DNA of 64,000 bases from Herbaspirillum sp. SJZ106 (GTDB lineage: Bacteria > Pseudomonadota > Gammaproteobacteria > Burkholderiales > Burkholderiaceae_D): assembly GCF_006715495.1 (NCBI RefSeq), contig NZ_VFNI01000002.1:62001-126000 (forward strand), read 5' to 3'. Below the pieces are notes generated by a model. It had not been told where the DNA came from and did not search any database. It was given only the letters and a program-made list of their open reading frames with translations. Positions 1 through 8,089 of this stretch are shown piece by piece. A program made the translations under genes and the position numbers. Every line of letters begins with the position of its first letter. Position 1 is the stretch's first letter.

Positions 1-191
1 GTGCCTTCCTCGGTCAATTCCAGCCTGCGGGTGGTGCGGCGTAGCAGGGTGGTCTGCAATTTTTCCTCAAGCCGGCCCAGCGTGCGGCTGGTGGCCGAGA
101 TCGTCAATCCCAGCAGCTCCGAGGCGGCCGTGATCGAGCCGGTATCCACGACGGCCGTAAAGGCCTGCAATTCGTCGAGCGTGGTTTTCAT
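1..191 (-). CDS. LysR-family transcriptional regulator, N-terminal part (cut by window edge)
   Basis: Reading the minus strand from the ATG at 191 gives a protein starting MKTTLDELQAFTAVVDTGS, followed by a winged helix-turn-helix region (ITAASELL, SATSRTLGRLEEKL, LLRRTTRRLELTEEG). This is the standard first 63 residues of a LysR regulator; the effector-binding domain lies outside the window. It is divergent from the exporter gene at 317, the usual layout in which a LysR protein controls its neighbour and itself. The inducer cannot be inferred. The forward reading frame over this stretch is a shadow of this gene. Confidence 0.85.
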   Translation of the reverse strand, partial: MKTTLDELQAFTAVVDTGSITAASELLGLTISATSRTLGRLEEKLQTTLLRRTTRRLELTEEG

Positions 192-198
192 TGTTGAA

Positions 199-226
199 TT
201 GAAATCAAAAGTATTTGGCTTATACG
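199..226 (+). promoter_or_regulatory. candidate sigma70 promoter for the DHA1 exporter
   Basis: TTGAAA at 199-204 and TATACG at 221-226 are separated by 16 bp. The AT-rich 192-316 interval between the divergent LysR and exporter genes is where such a promoter is expected. The -10 matches the consensus only at 4 of 6 positions, so this is a weak prediction. Confidence 0.3.
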
Positions 227-316
227 AGGCTTAATCTGCAAATATAAACCAAGGACAATGCAATCCATCGAAAACCCACGATTTCCACTCAAGATTTCCC
301 TCAAGGAGAAGTTGTA

Positions 317-1480
317 ATGAAGTCTTCCTCAGCCTTACTCGCCCTGGCCATCGGCGCATTCGCCATCGGCACCACCGAATTCACCCCGATGGGCCTGTTG
401 CCGGTGATCGCCGACGGCGTGCAGGTCAGCATCCCCACGGCGGGCATGCTGGTTTCGGCCTATGCGGTTGGCGTCATGGTTGGCGCGCCGGTGATGACGC
501 TGCTGTTCAGCCGCTTCGGCAAGCGCGCGGCACTGATGTCGTTGATGCTGATCTTTACCGTCGGCAACCTGCTGTCGGCGTTCGCGCCCAGCTACGCGAC
601 GCTGCTGCTGTCGCGTTTGATCACCAGCCTCAACCACGGCGCCTTCTTCGGCATCGGGGCGGTGGTGGCGGCCAGCGTCGTGCCCAAGGAAAAGCAGGCC
701 AGTGCGATCGCGGCCATGTTCATGGGCCTGACCATCGCCAATATCGGCGGCGTGCCGGCGGCCACCTGGATCGGGCAGCAACTTGGCTGGCGCCTGGCTT
801 TCGGCGGCACCGCTGCGCTCGGCCTGATCACCATTGCCGCGCTGTGGCTGGCATTGCCCAAGGGCGAGCCGGGCGCGCGTCCGGATGTGAAGCGCGAGCT
901 CAAGGTGCTGACCCGTCCTGAAGTCCTGCTGGCGATGGGCACCACGGTGCTGGGTTCCGGTGCGATGTTCGCGCTCTATACCTATGTCGCGCCGATGCTG
1001 GCCGACATCACCCATGCCAGCCCGGGCTTCGTGGCCTTCGCACTGGTGTTGATCGGCATCGGCTTCACGCTCGGCAACAGCCTGGGCGGCCGCCTGGCCG
1101 ACTGGTCGCTGGACGGCGCCACCAAGCTGATCCTGGCTGCGCTGGCCATCGTCATGATCGTGCTGCCGCTGGCGATGACTACCCATGTGGGCGCCGCTAT
1201 CGGACTGGTGGTGTGGGGCGCCGCCGCTTTCGGCATCGTGCCGCCGGTGCAGATGCGCGTGATGCAGGCTGCCGCCCAAGCTCCCGGCCTGGCTTCGTCG
1301 GTCAATGTCGGCGCCTTCAACCTGGGCAATGCGGTGGGGGCTGCCCTGGGCGGCGCCGTCATCGGCCAGGGCTGGGGCTATGCCGCCGTGCCGCTGGTCG
1401 GCGCAGCGCTGGCGGCCGGCGGCCTGGGTTTGGTCTGGCTGGGCAATATGGGCCGCCGTGGCGTGGCGACCAGCGCCTGA
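317..1480 (+). CDS. MFS transporter, DHA1 drug:H+ antiporter-type (AraJ/YdhP-like)
   Basis: The 387-residue protein is strongly hydrophobic, with a pattern of about 12 membrane segments, and begins with the signature GTTEFTPMGLLPVIA (about residues 18-32) typical of YdhP/AraJ-like DHA1 exporters. The motif-A loop after TM2 reads FSRFGKRAALM. Such proteins exchange protons for small organic molecules across the inner membrane; the substrate cannot be predicted. AAGGAG lies about 8 nt before the ATG at 317. It is divergent from a LysR gene, which probably regulates it, and is followed 58 nt later by dkgB in the same direction, so the two may be cotranscribed. Confidence 0.85.
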   Translation: MKSSSALLALAIGAFAIGTTEFTPMGLLPVIADGVQVSIPTAGMLVSAYAVGVMVGAPVMTLLFSRFGKRAALMSLMLIFTVGNLLSAFAPSYATLLLSRLITSLNHGAFFGIGAVVAASVVPKEKQASAIAAMFMGLTIANIGGVPAATWIGQQLGWRLAFGGTAALGLITIAALWLALPKGEPGARPDVKRELKVLTRPEVLLAMGTTVLGSGAMFALYTYVAPMLADITHASPGFVAFALVLIGIGFTLGNSLGGRLADWSLDGATKLILAALAIVMIVLPLAMTTHVGAAIGLVVWGAAAFGIVPPVQMRVMQAAAQAPGLASSVNVGAFNLGNAVGAALGGAVIGQGWGYAAVPLVGAALAAGGLGLVWLGNMGRRGVATSA

Positions 1481-1538
1481 GCGCACATCCGATTCCCTTT
1501 GAATTGTTCCTTTTACCTAATTTGATTCAGGAGTTTTT

Positions 1539-2342
1539 ATGAGCATACCCTCCTTTGGCGTCGGCACCTTCCGCCTGACCGGACAGGCCGCGATCGATTC
1601 CGTACGCAATGCACTGGACGTGGGCTACCGCGCCGTCGATACCGCGCAGATCTATGGCAACGAGGCCGAAGTCGGCCAGGCGATCGCCGCCAGCGGCGTG
1701 AAGCGTTCCGAATTGTTCGTCACCACCAAGATCTGGACCGAAAACTACGCCAAGGGCAAGCTGGTCGCCAGCCTGCGCGACAGCCTGCAGAAGCTGCGCA
1801 CTGACTACGTGGACCTGACGCTGATCCACTGGCCGGCTCCCGGTAACGGCGTGGCACTGGCCGAATACATGGAAGCGCTGGCAGAGGCCAAGGCGCTGGG
1901 TTTGACCCGCCAGATCGGCGTCTCCAACTTCAACATCGAACTGACCAGGCAGGCCATCGCGGCGGTCGGCAAGGGCGAGATCGCCACCAACCAGATCGAA
2001 CTGAGCCCTTACCTGCAAAGCCATAAGCTGACCGCCTTCTTGAAGGAGCAAGGCATTGCCGTGACCTCGTACATGACCCTGGCCTATGGCAAGGTCCTCA
2101 AGGATCCGGTGCTGGCCAAGATCGCCGACAAGCACCAGGCCACGGTGGCGCAGGTGACGCTGGCCTGGGCGCTGCAACTGGGCTATGCGGTGATCCCGTC
2201 TTCGACCAAGCGCGAGAACCTGGCCAGCAACCTGCTGGCGCGCAACATGACGCTGGACGCCGGCGACATGGCGCAGATCGCCGCACTGGAACGCAACGGC
2301 CGCGAAGTCAGCCCCGAAGGCCTGGCCCCGGCATGGGATTGA
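1539..2342 (+). CDS. dkgB: aldo/keto reductase, 2,5-didehydrogluconate reductase B type
   Basis: The 267-residue protein resembles E. coli DkgB nearly end to end, including the C-terminal [10 protein letters not shown]. The AKR catalytic tetrad is visible: D34 and Y39 ([12 protein letters not shown]), K64 (VTTKIW) and H97 (LIHWPA). The PSSTKRENL segment near residue 205 is the usual NADPH-phosphate binding loop. It reduces aldehydes and ketones in the cytosol, such as methylglyoxal or 2,5-diketo-D-gluconate in the enterobacterial enzyme. The neighbouring exporter and flavin oxidoreductase suggest a small detoxification cluster; the physiological substrate here is inferred. AGGAG precedes the ATG. 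Confidence 0.88.
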   Translation: MSIPSFGVGTFRLTGQAAIDSVRNALDVGYRAVDTAQIYGNEAEVGQAIAASGVKRSELFVTTKIWTENYAKGKLVASLRDSLQKLRTDYVDLTLIHWPAPGNGVALAEYMEALAEAKALGLTRQIGVSNFNIELTRQAIAAVGKGEIATNQIELSPYLQSHKLTAFLKEQGIAVTSYMTLAYGKVLKDPVLAKIADKHQATVAQVTLAWALQLGYAVIPSSTKRENLASNLLARNMTLDAGDMAQIAALERNGREVSPEGLAPAWD

Positions 2343-2355
2343 TGGAGCGTTTGCG

Positions 2356-3323
2356 ATGACAACGTCTTTGGCATGTCTGGCGGACGGGGGCTTGAGCATC
2401 GGTATCGAGGCACCGCTGGACAACGACTGGACGTCCGCTGGCGAGCAGTCGCGGCGCCAGGCCGACCGCCGGCCCGGAGAGCCGGATCTGCAGCGCCATG
2501 CCGAACTGGCCCAACTGGCCGACCGGCTCGGTTTTCGCGCGCTGTGGGTGCGCGACGTGCCGGTGTACGACCCGTCTTTCGGCGATGCGGCGCAGGTATT
2601 CGAGGTGTTTTCCTACCTGGGCTACCTGGCCGGCATCACGCGCGATATCTTGCTTGGCACCGCCGCGGTGGTGTTGCCGATCCGCGAACCGCTGCTCACG
2701 CTGAAGTCGGCGGCGACGGTGCAGCGCCTGAGCGGCAATCGCCTGATGCTGGGCGTGGCCAGCGGCGACCGGCCGGTGGAATATCCGCTGTTCGGCCGCG
2801 ATTTCGTCGGCCGTGGCGACAACTTTCGCGAACAGGTGGCATTGCTGCGCGATGGCGCGCAATCCAGCCTGCCTTCCGGCCTGGATGTGCTGCCCAGAAT
2901 GGAGGCGCCGCTGCCGTTGCTGGTGGCGGGTCTGGCCCAGCAAAGTCCGGCATGGGTGGGGCAGAACATGGACGGCTGTTTGGCCTATCCGGGCACACCC
3001 GAGGATCATGCGCGCCGCGTGGCGGCCTGGCGCGTCGTGGCCGGCGACAAGCCGTATGCCAGTTTCATCCACCTCGATTTGAGCGAGCGCGCCGATGAAC
3101 CCATGCTGCGCTGGCGTTTCGGCTTGCGCGGCGGCCGCCAGGCGCTGGTTGCCGAACTGCGCGCGTTGCATGCCGCCGGCGTCGATCATGTCGGCCTGCA
3201 TTTCCGCCGTAACCGGCGCCGCTCGACGAAACCTTCCATGAGATCGCCGAGCATGTGCTGCCTGTTTTCCATGCCAGGCCGGCGGGCGCTGCCGTACCGG
3301 CCCAGGAGATTTGCCATGTCTGA
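2356..3323 (+). pseudogene. LLM-class flavin-dependent oxidoreductase with a 3' frameshift
   Basis: The first about 290 codons encode a luciferase-like flavin monooxygenase-fold protein resembling the BA3436-type family: LADRLGFRALWVRDVPVYD, then TAAVVLPIREPL and LGVASGDRPVEYPLFGRDF. After the family motif HVGLHFRRNRR (near 3220) the open frame turns into a basic, Cys/Met-rich tail running to a stop at 3349-3351. Shifting frame at 3219-3221 restores an expected end (LDETFHEIAEHVLPVFHARP) that stops at 3321-3323. The change equals one missing C in the run ggcgcc-gctc. GGAG sits 8 nt before the ATG at 2356, and the gene follows dkgB by 13 nt. It may be a real C-terminal mutation or a sequencing error; only about 40 residues are affected. 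Confidence 0.7.
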
Positions 3324-3361
3324 TACCCAGGCTGCGCTCCATCGCATGTAAGGCCCGTCGT

Positions 3362-3402
3362 CCGCATTGGCGGAGTAAAGTAATCCGGTCCCGCCAATGC
3401 GG
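3362..3402. terminator. hairpin between convergent genes
   Basis: A perfect 12-bp inverted repeat, CCGCATTGGCGG at 3362-3373 and CCGCCAATGCGG at 3391-3402, lies between the convergent flavin oxidoreductase and xthA genes. There is no clear T-tract on either side, so it may act as an mRNA 3'-end stabiliser or a weak terminator. Confidence 0.4.
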
Positions 3403-3409
3403 GAGGGGG

Positions 3410-4186
3410 TTATCCGCCGTATACGATTGTCAGCGGCGCATGGTCGGAGAAGCGCTGCTCCTTGTAGATCGCCGCGCTCTTGGCGCTGGAGGCGATGCCC
3501 TTGGTTGCCACGTGGTAATCGATGCGCCACCCCACGTTATTGGCCCAGGCCTGGCCGCGGTTGCTCCACCAGGTGTAGGCGTCGCCGGTGGTGTCCGGAT
3601 GCAGCAGGCGGTAGACATCGACCAGTTCCAGCTTCTCGAAGATGTGGGTCATCCAGGCGCGTTCTTCCGGCAGGAAGCCCGAGTTTTTCTGGTTGCTCTT
3701 CCAGTTCTTCAGGTCGATTTCCTTGTGGGCGATGTTCCAGTCGCCGCAGATGACGATCTCGCGGCCGCTCTTTTCCAGCGACATCAGGTGCGGCAGGAAT
3801 ACTTCCATGAAACGGAACTTGGCCTGCTGGCGTTCGTCGCTGGACGAGCCGGACGGGGCGTACAGCGAAATCACGGTGAGGTCGCCGAAGTCGCATTCGA
3901 CATAGCGTCCCTCGTCGTCGAATTCGGTGTTGCCGAAGCCGATGCGCACCGAGTCCGGCTCGCGCTTGCTGTAGACGCCCACGCCCGAATAGCCCTTTTT
4001 CTGGGCGTAGTGGAAGTGGCCGACATAGCCCTCGGGGGCCAGGAACTGGCCGGTCATGTCGGCGGCCTGGGCCTTCAGTTCCTGGACGCAGACGAAATCG
4101 GGCGATTCCTTCTGCAGCCATTCGAAGAAACCCTTCTTGGCTGCGGAGCGGATGCCGTTAAGATTGGCGGAGACGATGGTTGGCAT
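3410..4186 (-). CDS. xthA: exodeoxyribonuclease III
   Basis: The 258-residue protein belongs to the exonuclease/endonuclease/phosphatase (AP endonuclease) fold and fits ExoIII: MPTIVSANLNGIRSA at the N-terminus, metal-binding E36 in VCVQELKAQ, the CGDWNIAH motif, and the terminal SDHAPL motif with the catalytic Asp-His. It removes nucleotides 3'-5' from duplex DNA and cuts at abasic sites in base-excision repair. An upstream in-frame start would add 17 residues, but the ATG at 4186 has AGGAT 7 nt upstream and matches the family start. It is divergent from pyrE across 148 bp. Confidence 0.92.
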   Translation of the reverse strand: MPTIVSANLNGIRSAAKKGFFEWLQKESPDFVCVQELKAQAADMTGQFLAPEGYVGHFHYAQKKGYSGVGVYSKREPDSVRIGFGNTEFDDEGRYVECDFGDLTVISLYAPSGSSSDERQQAKFRFMEVFLPHLMSLEKSGREIVICGDWNIAHKEIDLKNWKSNQKNSGFLPEERAWMTHIFEKLELVDVYRLLHPDTTGDAYTWWSNRGQAWANNVGWRIDYHVATKGIASSAKSAAIYKEQRFSDHAPLTIVYGG

Positions 4187-4334
4187 GTTCTGATCCTGCG
4201 AAGTAAGGCCGGTAGCATAACCGATAGGGCGTTTCATTTAAAATACCGGTCTGATTTCGCTGCGCGCCCGGCTTGCCGATGGGCAAACATGTGTTGCGCC
4301 AGCCTTCGACTCCACTTTTCCCCGGGAATGTATC

Positions 4335-4994
4335 TTGAGCAACTTGAGACAGGAATTCATCGAATTCGCCGTGTCGGCCGGCGTGCTGCGCTTTGGCGAA
4401 TTCGTCACCAAGGCGGGCCGCACCTCGCCCTATTTCTTCAACGCCGGCCTGTTCAACGAAGGCGCGACGCTGGCCCAGGTGGCGCGCTTCTACGCGCAGA
4501 CCCTGGCCGACGCCGGCATCGAATACGACATGCTGTTCGGCCCCGCCTACAAGGGCATCACGCTGGCCTCGGCCACCGCCGTGGCGCTGGCCGGCATGGG
4601 CCGCAACGTGCCGTTCGCCTTCAACCGCAAGGAAGCCAAGGACCACGGCGAAGGCGGCACCATCGTTGGCGCCAAGCTGCAGGGCAAGGTGGTGATCATC
4701 GACGACGTCATTTCGGCCGGCACCTCGGTGCGCGAATCGGTGGACATGATCCGCGCCGCCGGCGCCACGCCGTGCGCGGTGCTGATCGCGCTCGATCGCA
4801 TGGAGCGTTCGGGCAAGGACGGCGCGTTGTCCGAACTCTCGGCGGTGCAGGAAGTGGCGCGGGAATACGGCATGCCGGTCATCTCCATCGGCAACCTGAA
4901 CGACCTGTTCGAGTACATCTCCAGCGGCGGCGACGCGCGGCTGGCGCAGTACAAGGATGCGGTGGCGGCGTATCGCGCGCGTTACGGCGTGTGA
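4335..4994 (+). CDS. pyrE: orotate phosphoribosyltransferase
   Basis: The 219-residue enzyme converts orotate and PRPP to OMP in pyrimidine synthesis. It aligns by eye with E. coli PyrE throughout: [38 protein letters not shown] and [13 protein letters not shown], with the PRPP loop [13 protein letters not shown] at about 119-131. The start is a TTG at 4335; the nearby ATG at 4328 is out of frame, and the protein start fits the family length. A strong intrinsic terminator follows 40 nt after the stop. Monocistronic by layout. Confidence 0.93.
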   Translation: MSNLRQEFIEFAVSAGVLRFGEFVTKAGRTSPYFFNAGLFNEGATLAQVARFYAQTLADAGIEYDMLFGPAYKGITLASATAVALAGMGRNVPFAFNRKEAKDHGEGGTIVGAKLQGKVVIIDDVISAGTSVRESVDMIRAAGATPCAVLIALDRMERSGKDGALSELSAVQEVAREYGMPVISIGNLNDLFEYISSGGDARLAQYKDAVAAYRARYGV

Positions 4995-5034
4995 CCGGAT
5001 CGGCCCGGCGAGCCCGGGCAAACGCCCCAAATGG

Positions 5035-5066
5035 AAACGGCTGCATCGGAAGATGCAGCCGTTTTT
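5035..5066 (+). terminator. intrinsic terminator after pyrE
   Basis: A perfect 13-bp stem (5035-5047 with 5052-5064) closes a GGAA tetraloop and runs into TTTTT. The left arm begins with AAA, so it could also stop transcription coming from the opposite strand gene at 5095. Confidence 0.88.
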
Positions 5067-5094
5067 CTTGGGCGTGCCGCTGGCGGCAGGGATC

Positions 5095-5592
5095 TTAGAG
5101 CGGGCGGATGGCGCCGGCCACGTCATGCCGCTGCAGCCGGTCGTCCAGCTCGCCGAGCTGGGCTGCCACCGCGTTCTCGGTCTGCTCCACGCGCAGGCCG
5201 ATGTCCTTTTGCAGGGTATCCAGCCGTTGCGCCAGCAAGGCCTGTTGCTCGGCCTGGCGCTGGTTCAACTGATCCAGTTCGGTCTTCAGGTAGCCGCGCA
5301 GGTCGGTGAAGCGCGAATGCTCGGCCTGGTCGGCCAGGTCGCGCTGCGTTTCCAGCTGCTTGGTCAGGCGCCGGCTCTCCAGCAGTATGCTGGTTTGCAG
5401 CGCCAGGATATAGAGCAGGAAAAAGGCCGTCAGCACCACCGTCACGCCCAGCATGACCAGGCCCAGCGGCGCCTGGAAATCGGTGTAGATCAGCGACAGC
5501 GTGGTCGGCGTCATGAAGGCGGTCCAGTTGACGGCGGCGAAGATGGCGACCAGCGCCAGCAGAACGATGAGGAAAATAGTCCGGAATCTCAT
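5095..5592 (-). CDS. LapA-like (DUF1049-type) membrane protein with cytoplasmic coiled coil
   Basis: The 165-residue protein has two hydrophobic segments (about 5-25 and 43-66), then a long charged, Gln/Leu-rich region (about 70-160: LESRRLTKQLETQRDLADQAE and onward) with heptad character. The two-helix front and short loop (NWTAFMTPTTLSLIYTDFQAPLGL) resemble LapA/YciS proteins, which in E. coli take part in adjusting LpxC turnover and LPS assembly. The tail is longer than in E. coli LapA. The ATG at 5592 has AGGAGG 6 nt upstream. The function here is inferred from resemblance only. Confidence 0.65.
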   Translation of the reverse strand: MRFRTIFLIVLLALVAIFAAVNWTAFMTPTTLSLIYTDFQAPLGLVMLGVTVVLTAFFLLYILALQTSILLESRRLTKQLETQRDLADQAEHSRFTDLRGYLKTELDQLNQRQAEQQALLAQRLDTLQKDIGLRVEQTENAVAAQLGELDDRLQRHDVAGAIRPL

Positions 5593-5804
5593 GGCAGCCT
5601 CCTGTTTTGGGTTTGTTTGCAGGCACGCGATTGCGAGTGTAGCAGGTGCAGTCGCGATCGGAACCAGTCTTGACGGACAGGCAAGATGAGCCGGTTGGAC
5701 TGCGGGGACGGAGGGATGTTCCTGCGCAGGCAACGGATGTTGCCAATCCGGACATATTTGGGGGCGCGCCGGGACGACGGGAGTGGCCGCCCGGACCGGC
5801 AAGA

Positions 5805-6695
5805 TCAGCGCGGCACGTCGCCTTCCACCGTGGTGCGGTACAAGGTGCGGCGCAAGTGCTGCGGCGTGATGGCGGCGTAATGCTGGGTGCTGCGGTTGTC
5901 CCAGAACACCATGTCGTGCGGCTGCCATTTGTGGGTGTAGATATTCTCCGGCCGCGTGATGTGCGCGTGCAGCTCCTTGAGCAGCGCATCGCTCTCGTCG
6001 AGGGGGATGCCGACGATGTGCGAGGTGAAGCCTTCGCTGACGAACAGGATCCTGCGGCCGCTCTCGGGGTGGGTGATGACCACCGGATGCTCGACCGGCG
6101 GCACTTCGTCGATCTGCTGTTGCGTCAGTTCGGCCCGCCACGGCGAGAGCTTGCGCAGGCGCTCGTAGCGGTAGACGTAGGAATGCACCGCGCGTTTTCC
6201 TTCCAGCAGCTTCCTGGTCGCCGCCGGCAGCGTGTCCCAGGCGTCGGCGGTGTTGGCGTACAGCGTGTCGCCGCGCTCGGCGGGCAGTTCCTGCGAATGC
6301 AGCAGCGCGCCCAGGCTGGGTTTGGGCATGTAGGAGAGATCCGAATGCCAGTCGGCGCCGGCATCGACCAGGCCGATCGGCTTGCCGTCTTCCACCACGT
6401 TGGAGACGATCAGGATCTCGGGATGCCCTTTCAGGTGGAAGCGGTTGAGCACATGCACCTGCAGCGGCCCGAAGCGGCGGCTGAATGCGATGTGCTGTTC
6501 GGGCGTGATGCGCTGGTCGCGGAACACCGCCACGCCGTGCTTGACGAAGGCGCCGCGGATGCGCGCCAGCTCGTCGTCGCTCACCGGCAGGTTGAGGTCG
6601 AGACCGACGATTTCCACGCCCAGCGGTCCACCGAGGGGACGAATCTCGAACTGCTGGTGCGCACGCGGCGCGCTTTCCAAAGTGGCAACTGACAT
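5805..6695 (-). CDS. TauD/TfdA-family Fe(II)/2-oxoglutarate-dependent dioxygenase
   Basis: The 296-residue protein shows the facial triad of this family: H117 and D119 in ADWHSDLSYMP and a distal His near residue 272 in NRSTQHYA, with the 2-oxoglutarate-binding Arg in LRRTLYRTT near 283. The N-terminal IRPLGGPLGVEIVGLDL is typical of taurine/alpha-ketoglutarate dioxygenases. Such enzymes hydroxylate sulfonates, aryloxyalkanoates or related acids, releasing sulfite or a phenol. No sulfonate transporter is adjacent, so the substrate is open. The ATG at 6695 with GGAGG upstream is preferred over an in-frame start 14 codons earlier. Confidence 0.85.
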   Translation of the reverse strand: MSVATLESAPRAHQQFEIRPLGGPLGVEIVGLDLNLPVSDDELARIRGAFVKHGVAVFRDQRITPEQHIAFSRRFGPLQVHVLNRFHLKGHPEILIVSNVVEDGKPIGLVDAGADWHSDLSYMPKPSLGALLHSQELPAERGDTLYANTADAWDTLPAATRKLLEGKRAVHSYVYRYERLRKLSPWRAELTQQQIDEVPPVEHPVVITHPESGRRILFVSEGFTSHIVGIPLDESDALLKELHAHITRPENIYTHKWQPHDMVFWDNRSTQHYAAITPQHLRRTLYRTTVEGDVPR

Positions 6696-6810
6696 GCCCG
6701 CTCCTCCATGATCGGCAATGGCTGCAGGCTGCAACATGATCGCTCAGGCAGTCCCGGCAGTAAAAACATTGATTACAACGCCTGCCGGACGAGGGGGCAA
6801 GGAACAAGAA

Positions 6811-6826
6811 CGCATATCGATATGCG
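6811..6826. promoter_or_regulatory. perfect 16-bp palindrome between divergent oxygenase genes
   Basis: CGCATATCGATATGCG is a perfect palindrome midway between the start of the TauD-type gene (6695, minus) and the cupin-like gene (6892, plus). Its position suggests an operator for a dimeric regulator; no regulator gene is adjacent. A short palindrome of this quality can also arise by chance. Confidence 0.35.
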
Positions 6827-6891
6827 CGCAGCGTTGCCGGTGGCTGTCGCTGCAGCCTGCCGCGCTAGTCTGCGGCGCTACAATAGCGCCG

Positions 6892-7809
6892 ATGAAACAG
6901 GCCACTTCCGACTCCTCTGCCGACGCCAGCCAGCACCCCGCACGTCCGCTGCCGCCGCGTCCGGCGGTGGCGGCGCTGTCGCCCGAGGAAGCGGCGGCAC
7001 GCAAGCAGGACAAGGAAAGGCGCGATGCGCAGGTTCGCGGCGTGGCGTCCATTGCCGCGATGCGCGCGGCCATCCGCCAGGCCAGCGCCCGTCTGCCGGT
7101 GCTGGCCGACATCCCGCGCCTGGGGCCGATGAAGACGGCGGCGTTCCGTCAGCGGGCCGCCGCCGGCCTGCCCTTCATCATGACCGGCATGGCCACGCGC
7201 TGGCCGCTGTCCACCCTGACGGTGGCCACGCTGCGCGCCCGTTTCGGCGCACTGGCGGTACGCGCGCGCGTGGGCGACTACATCAATACCGCCTTCGCCC
7301 CGGACCGGGCCATGCAGGACATGCGCCTGCTGGACTACTTGGACCTGGTGGAGCGCGACTCCGGCGACCTGCCGCCCTACCTCGGCAACCTGGAATTGCG
7401 TGAACTCAATGCGCTGTGCCACTGGCCCAACTTCTTCGACAAGATGGGGCCGCCGCGTTTCTGGATCGGCCCGGCCGGCACCGTCACGCCGCTGCATTGC
7501 GACTATGACGACAATGTCTTCACGCAGATCTGGGGCAGCAAGCGCATCTGGGTGGCGCCGCCGCATCACGATCAATATCTCTATCCACGCGAAGCCAATG
7601 CCATCCTGTTCGGCTCGCCCTTCGATCCGGACCATCCCGACCTGGAACGTTTTCCGCTGGCGCGCCAGGCCGCGCTGGTGGACTGCGTGATGCAACCGGG
7701 CGAGATGCTGTACCTGCCGGCCGGCTGGTACCACCAGGTCAGCTCGCTGAGCTTCTCGCTGTCATGCAATCGCTGGGCGCGTGCGCGGCCGCTGGTGCTG
7801 GGGACGTGA
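6892..7809 (+). CDS. cupin-like / JmjC-fold Fe(II)/2-oxoglutarate oxygenase
   Basis: The 305-residue protein has a basic, Pro-rich N-terminus (1-50) and then a cupin_8/JmjC-like core. GPAGTVTPLHCDYDDNVFTQIWGSK supplies H202 and D204 of the metal site, and LPAGWYHQVSSL near residue 282 supplies the distal His. IWGSKRIWVAPP is the characteristic strand of FIH/JmjC-type hydroxylases. Proteins of this group hydroxylate protein side chains or small molecules; the target is unknown. The ATG at 6892 is chosen because the longer frame upstream has no family sequence. It is divergent from the TauD-type gene. Confidence 0.78.
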   Translation: MKQATSDSSADASQHPARPLPPRPAVAALSPEEAAARKQDKERRDAQVRGVASIAAMRAAIRQASARLPVLADIPRLGPMKTAAFRQRAAAGLPFIMTGMATRWPLSTLTVATLRARFGALAVRARVGDYINTAFAPDRAMQDMRLLDYLDLVERDSGDLPPYLGNLELRELNALCHWPNFFDKMGPPRFWIGPAGTVTPLHCDYDDNVFTQIWGSKRIWVAPPHHDQYLYPREANAILFGSPFDPDHPDLERFPLARQAALVDCVMQPGEMLYLPAGWYHQVSSLSFSLSCNRWARARPLVLGT

Positions 7810-7814
7810 CAGTG

Positions 7815-7985
7815 CTAGCGGCGGCTGCGTAGCGATGCGCGCTGTAGCCGCGCCACCGCCCGCACCAGTTCATCGGGTGACATCAAGGCAAATCCCGGCC
7901 GTAATCCATGGATGGATTCTCCCCGCGGCGAGAACGGGCTGCCGCTGCGCACGAACAAGCCCTCGCTGATCGGCCTGCCGGGGCA
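7815..7985 (-). pseudogene. probable C-terminal remnant of a MocR-type (GntR/aminotransferase) regulator
   Basis: The minus strand has an open stretch of about 55 codons ending in TAG at 7815-7817. It reads EGLFVRSGSPFSPRGES, then HGLRPGFALMSPDEL and VRAVARLQRA. That is the pattern of the last segment of MocR regulators and related PLP-fold aminotransferases (a 'G.xV.PG..F' strand, an 'LRL.FA' strand, then a helix). No start codon or upstream domains are present, and the gatB-side terminator begins about 35 bp beyond it. I read it as a gene relic; the alternative is a chance open frame. The rest of 7810-8017 shows nothing else. Confidence 0.35.
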
Positions 7986-8017
7986 GTAGACCGGTACGGT
8001 TTGTCATGGCGGGGACG

Positions 8018-8050
8018 AAAAAAAACCGCATCCGTGGATGCGGTTTTTTC
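8018..8050 (-). terminator. bidirectional intrinsic terminator downstream of gatCAB
   Basis: CCGCATCC (8026-8033) pairs with GGATGCGG (8036-8043), flanked by a run of A on the left and TTTTTT on the right. It lies 40 bp beyond the gatB stop on the minus strand and can serve both orientations. Confidence 0.85.
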
Positions 8051-8089
8051 TTGTCGCTGCTGCCCGATCCCGGACAGCAGCGGCGACGA

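Noticed and set aside
5600..5804. A half-unit resembling the family 2 repeat near 5780
   Set aside because: Only about 13 bp match (CGTCGTCCCGGCG on the minus strand), with no partner unit; too short to call.
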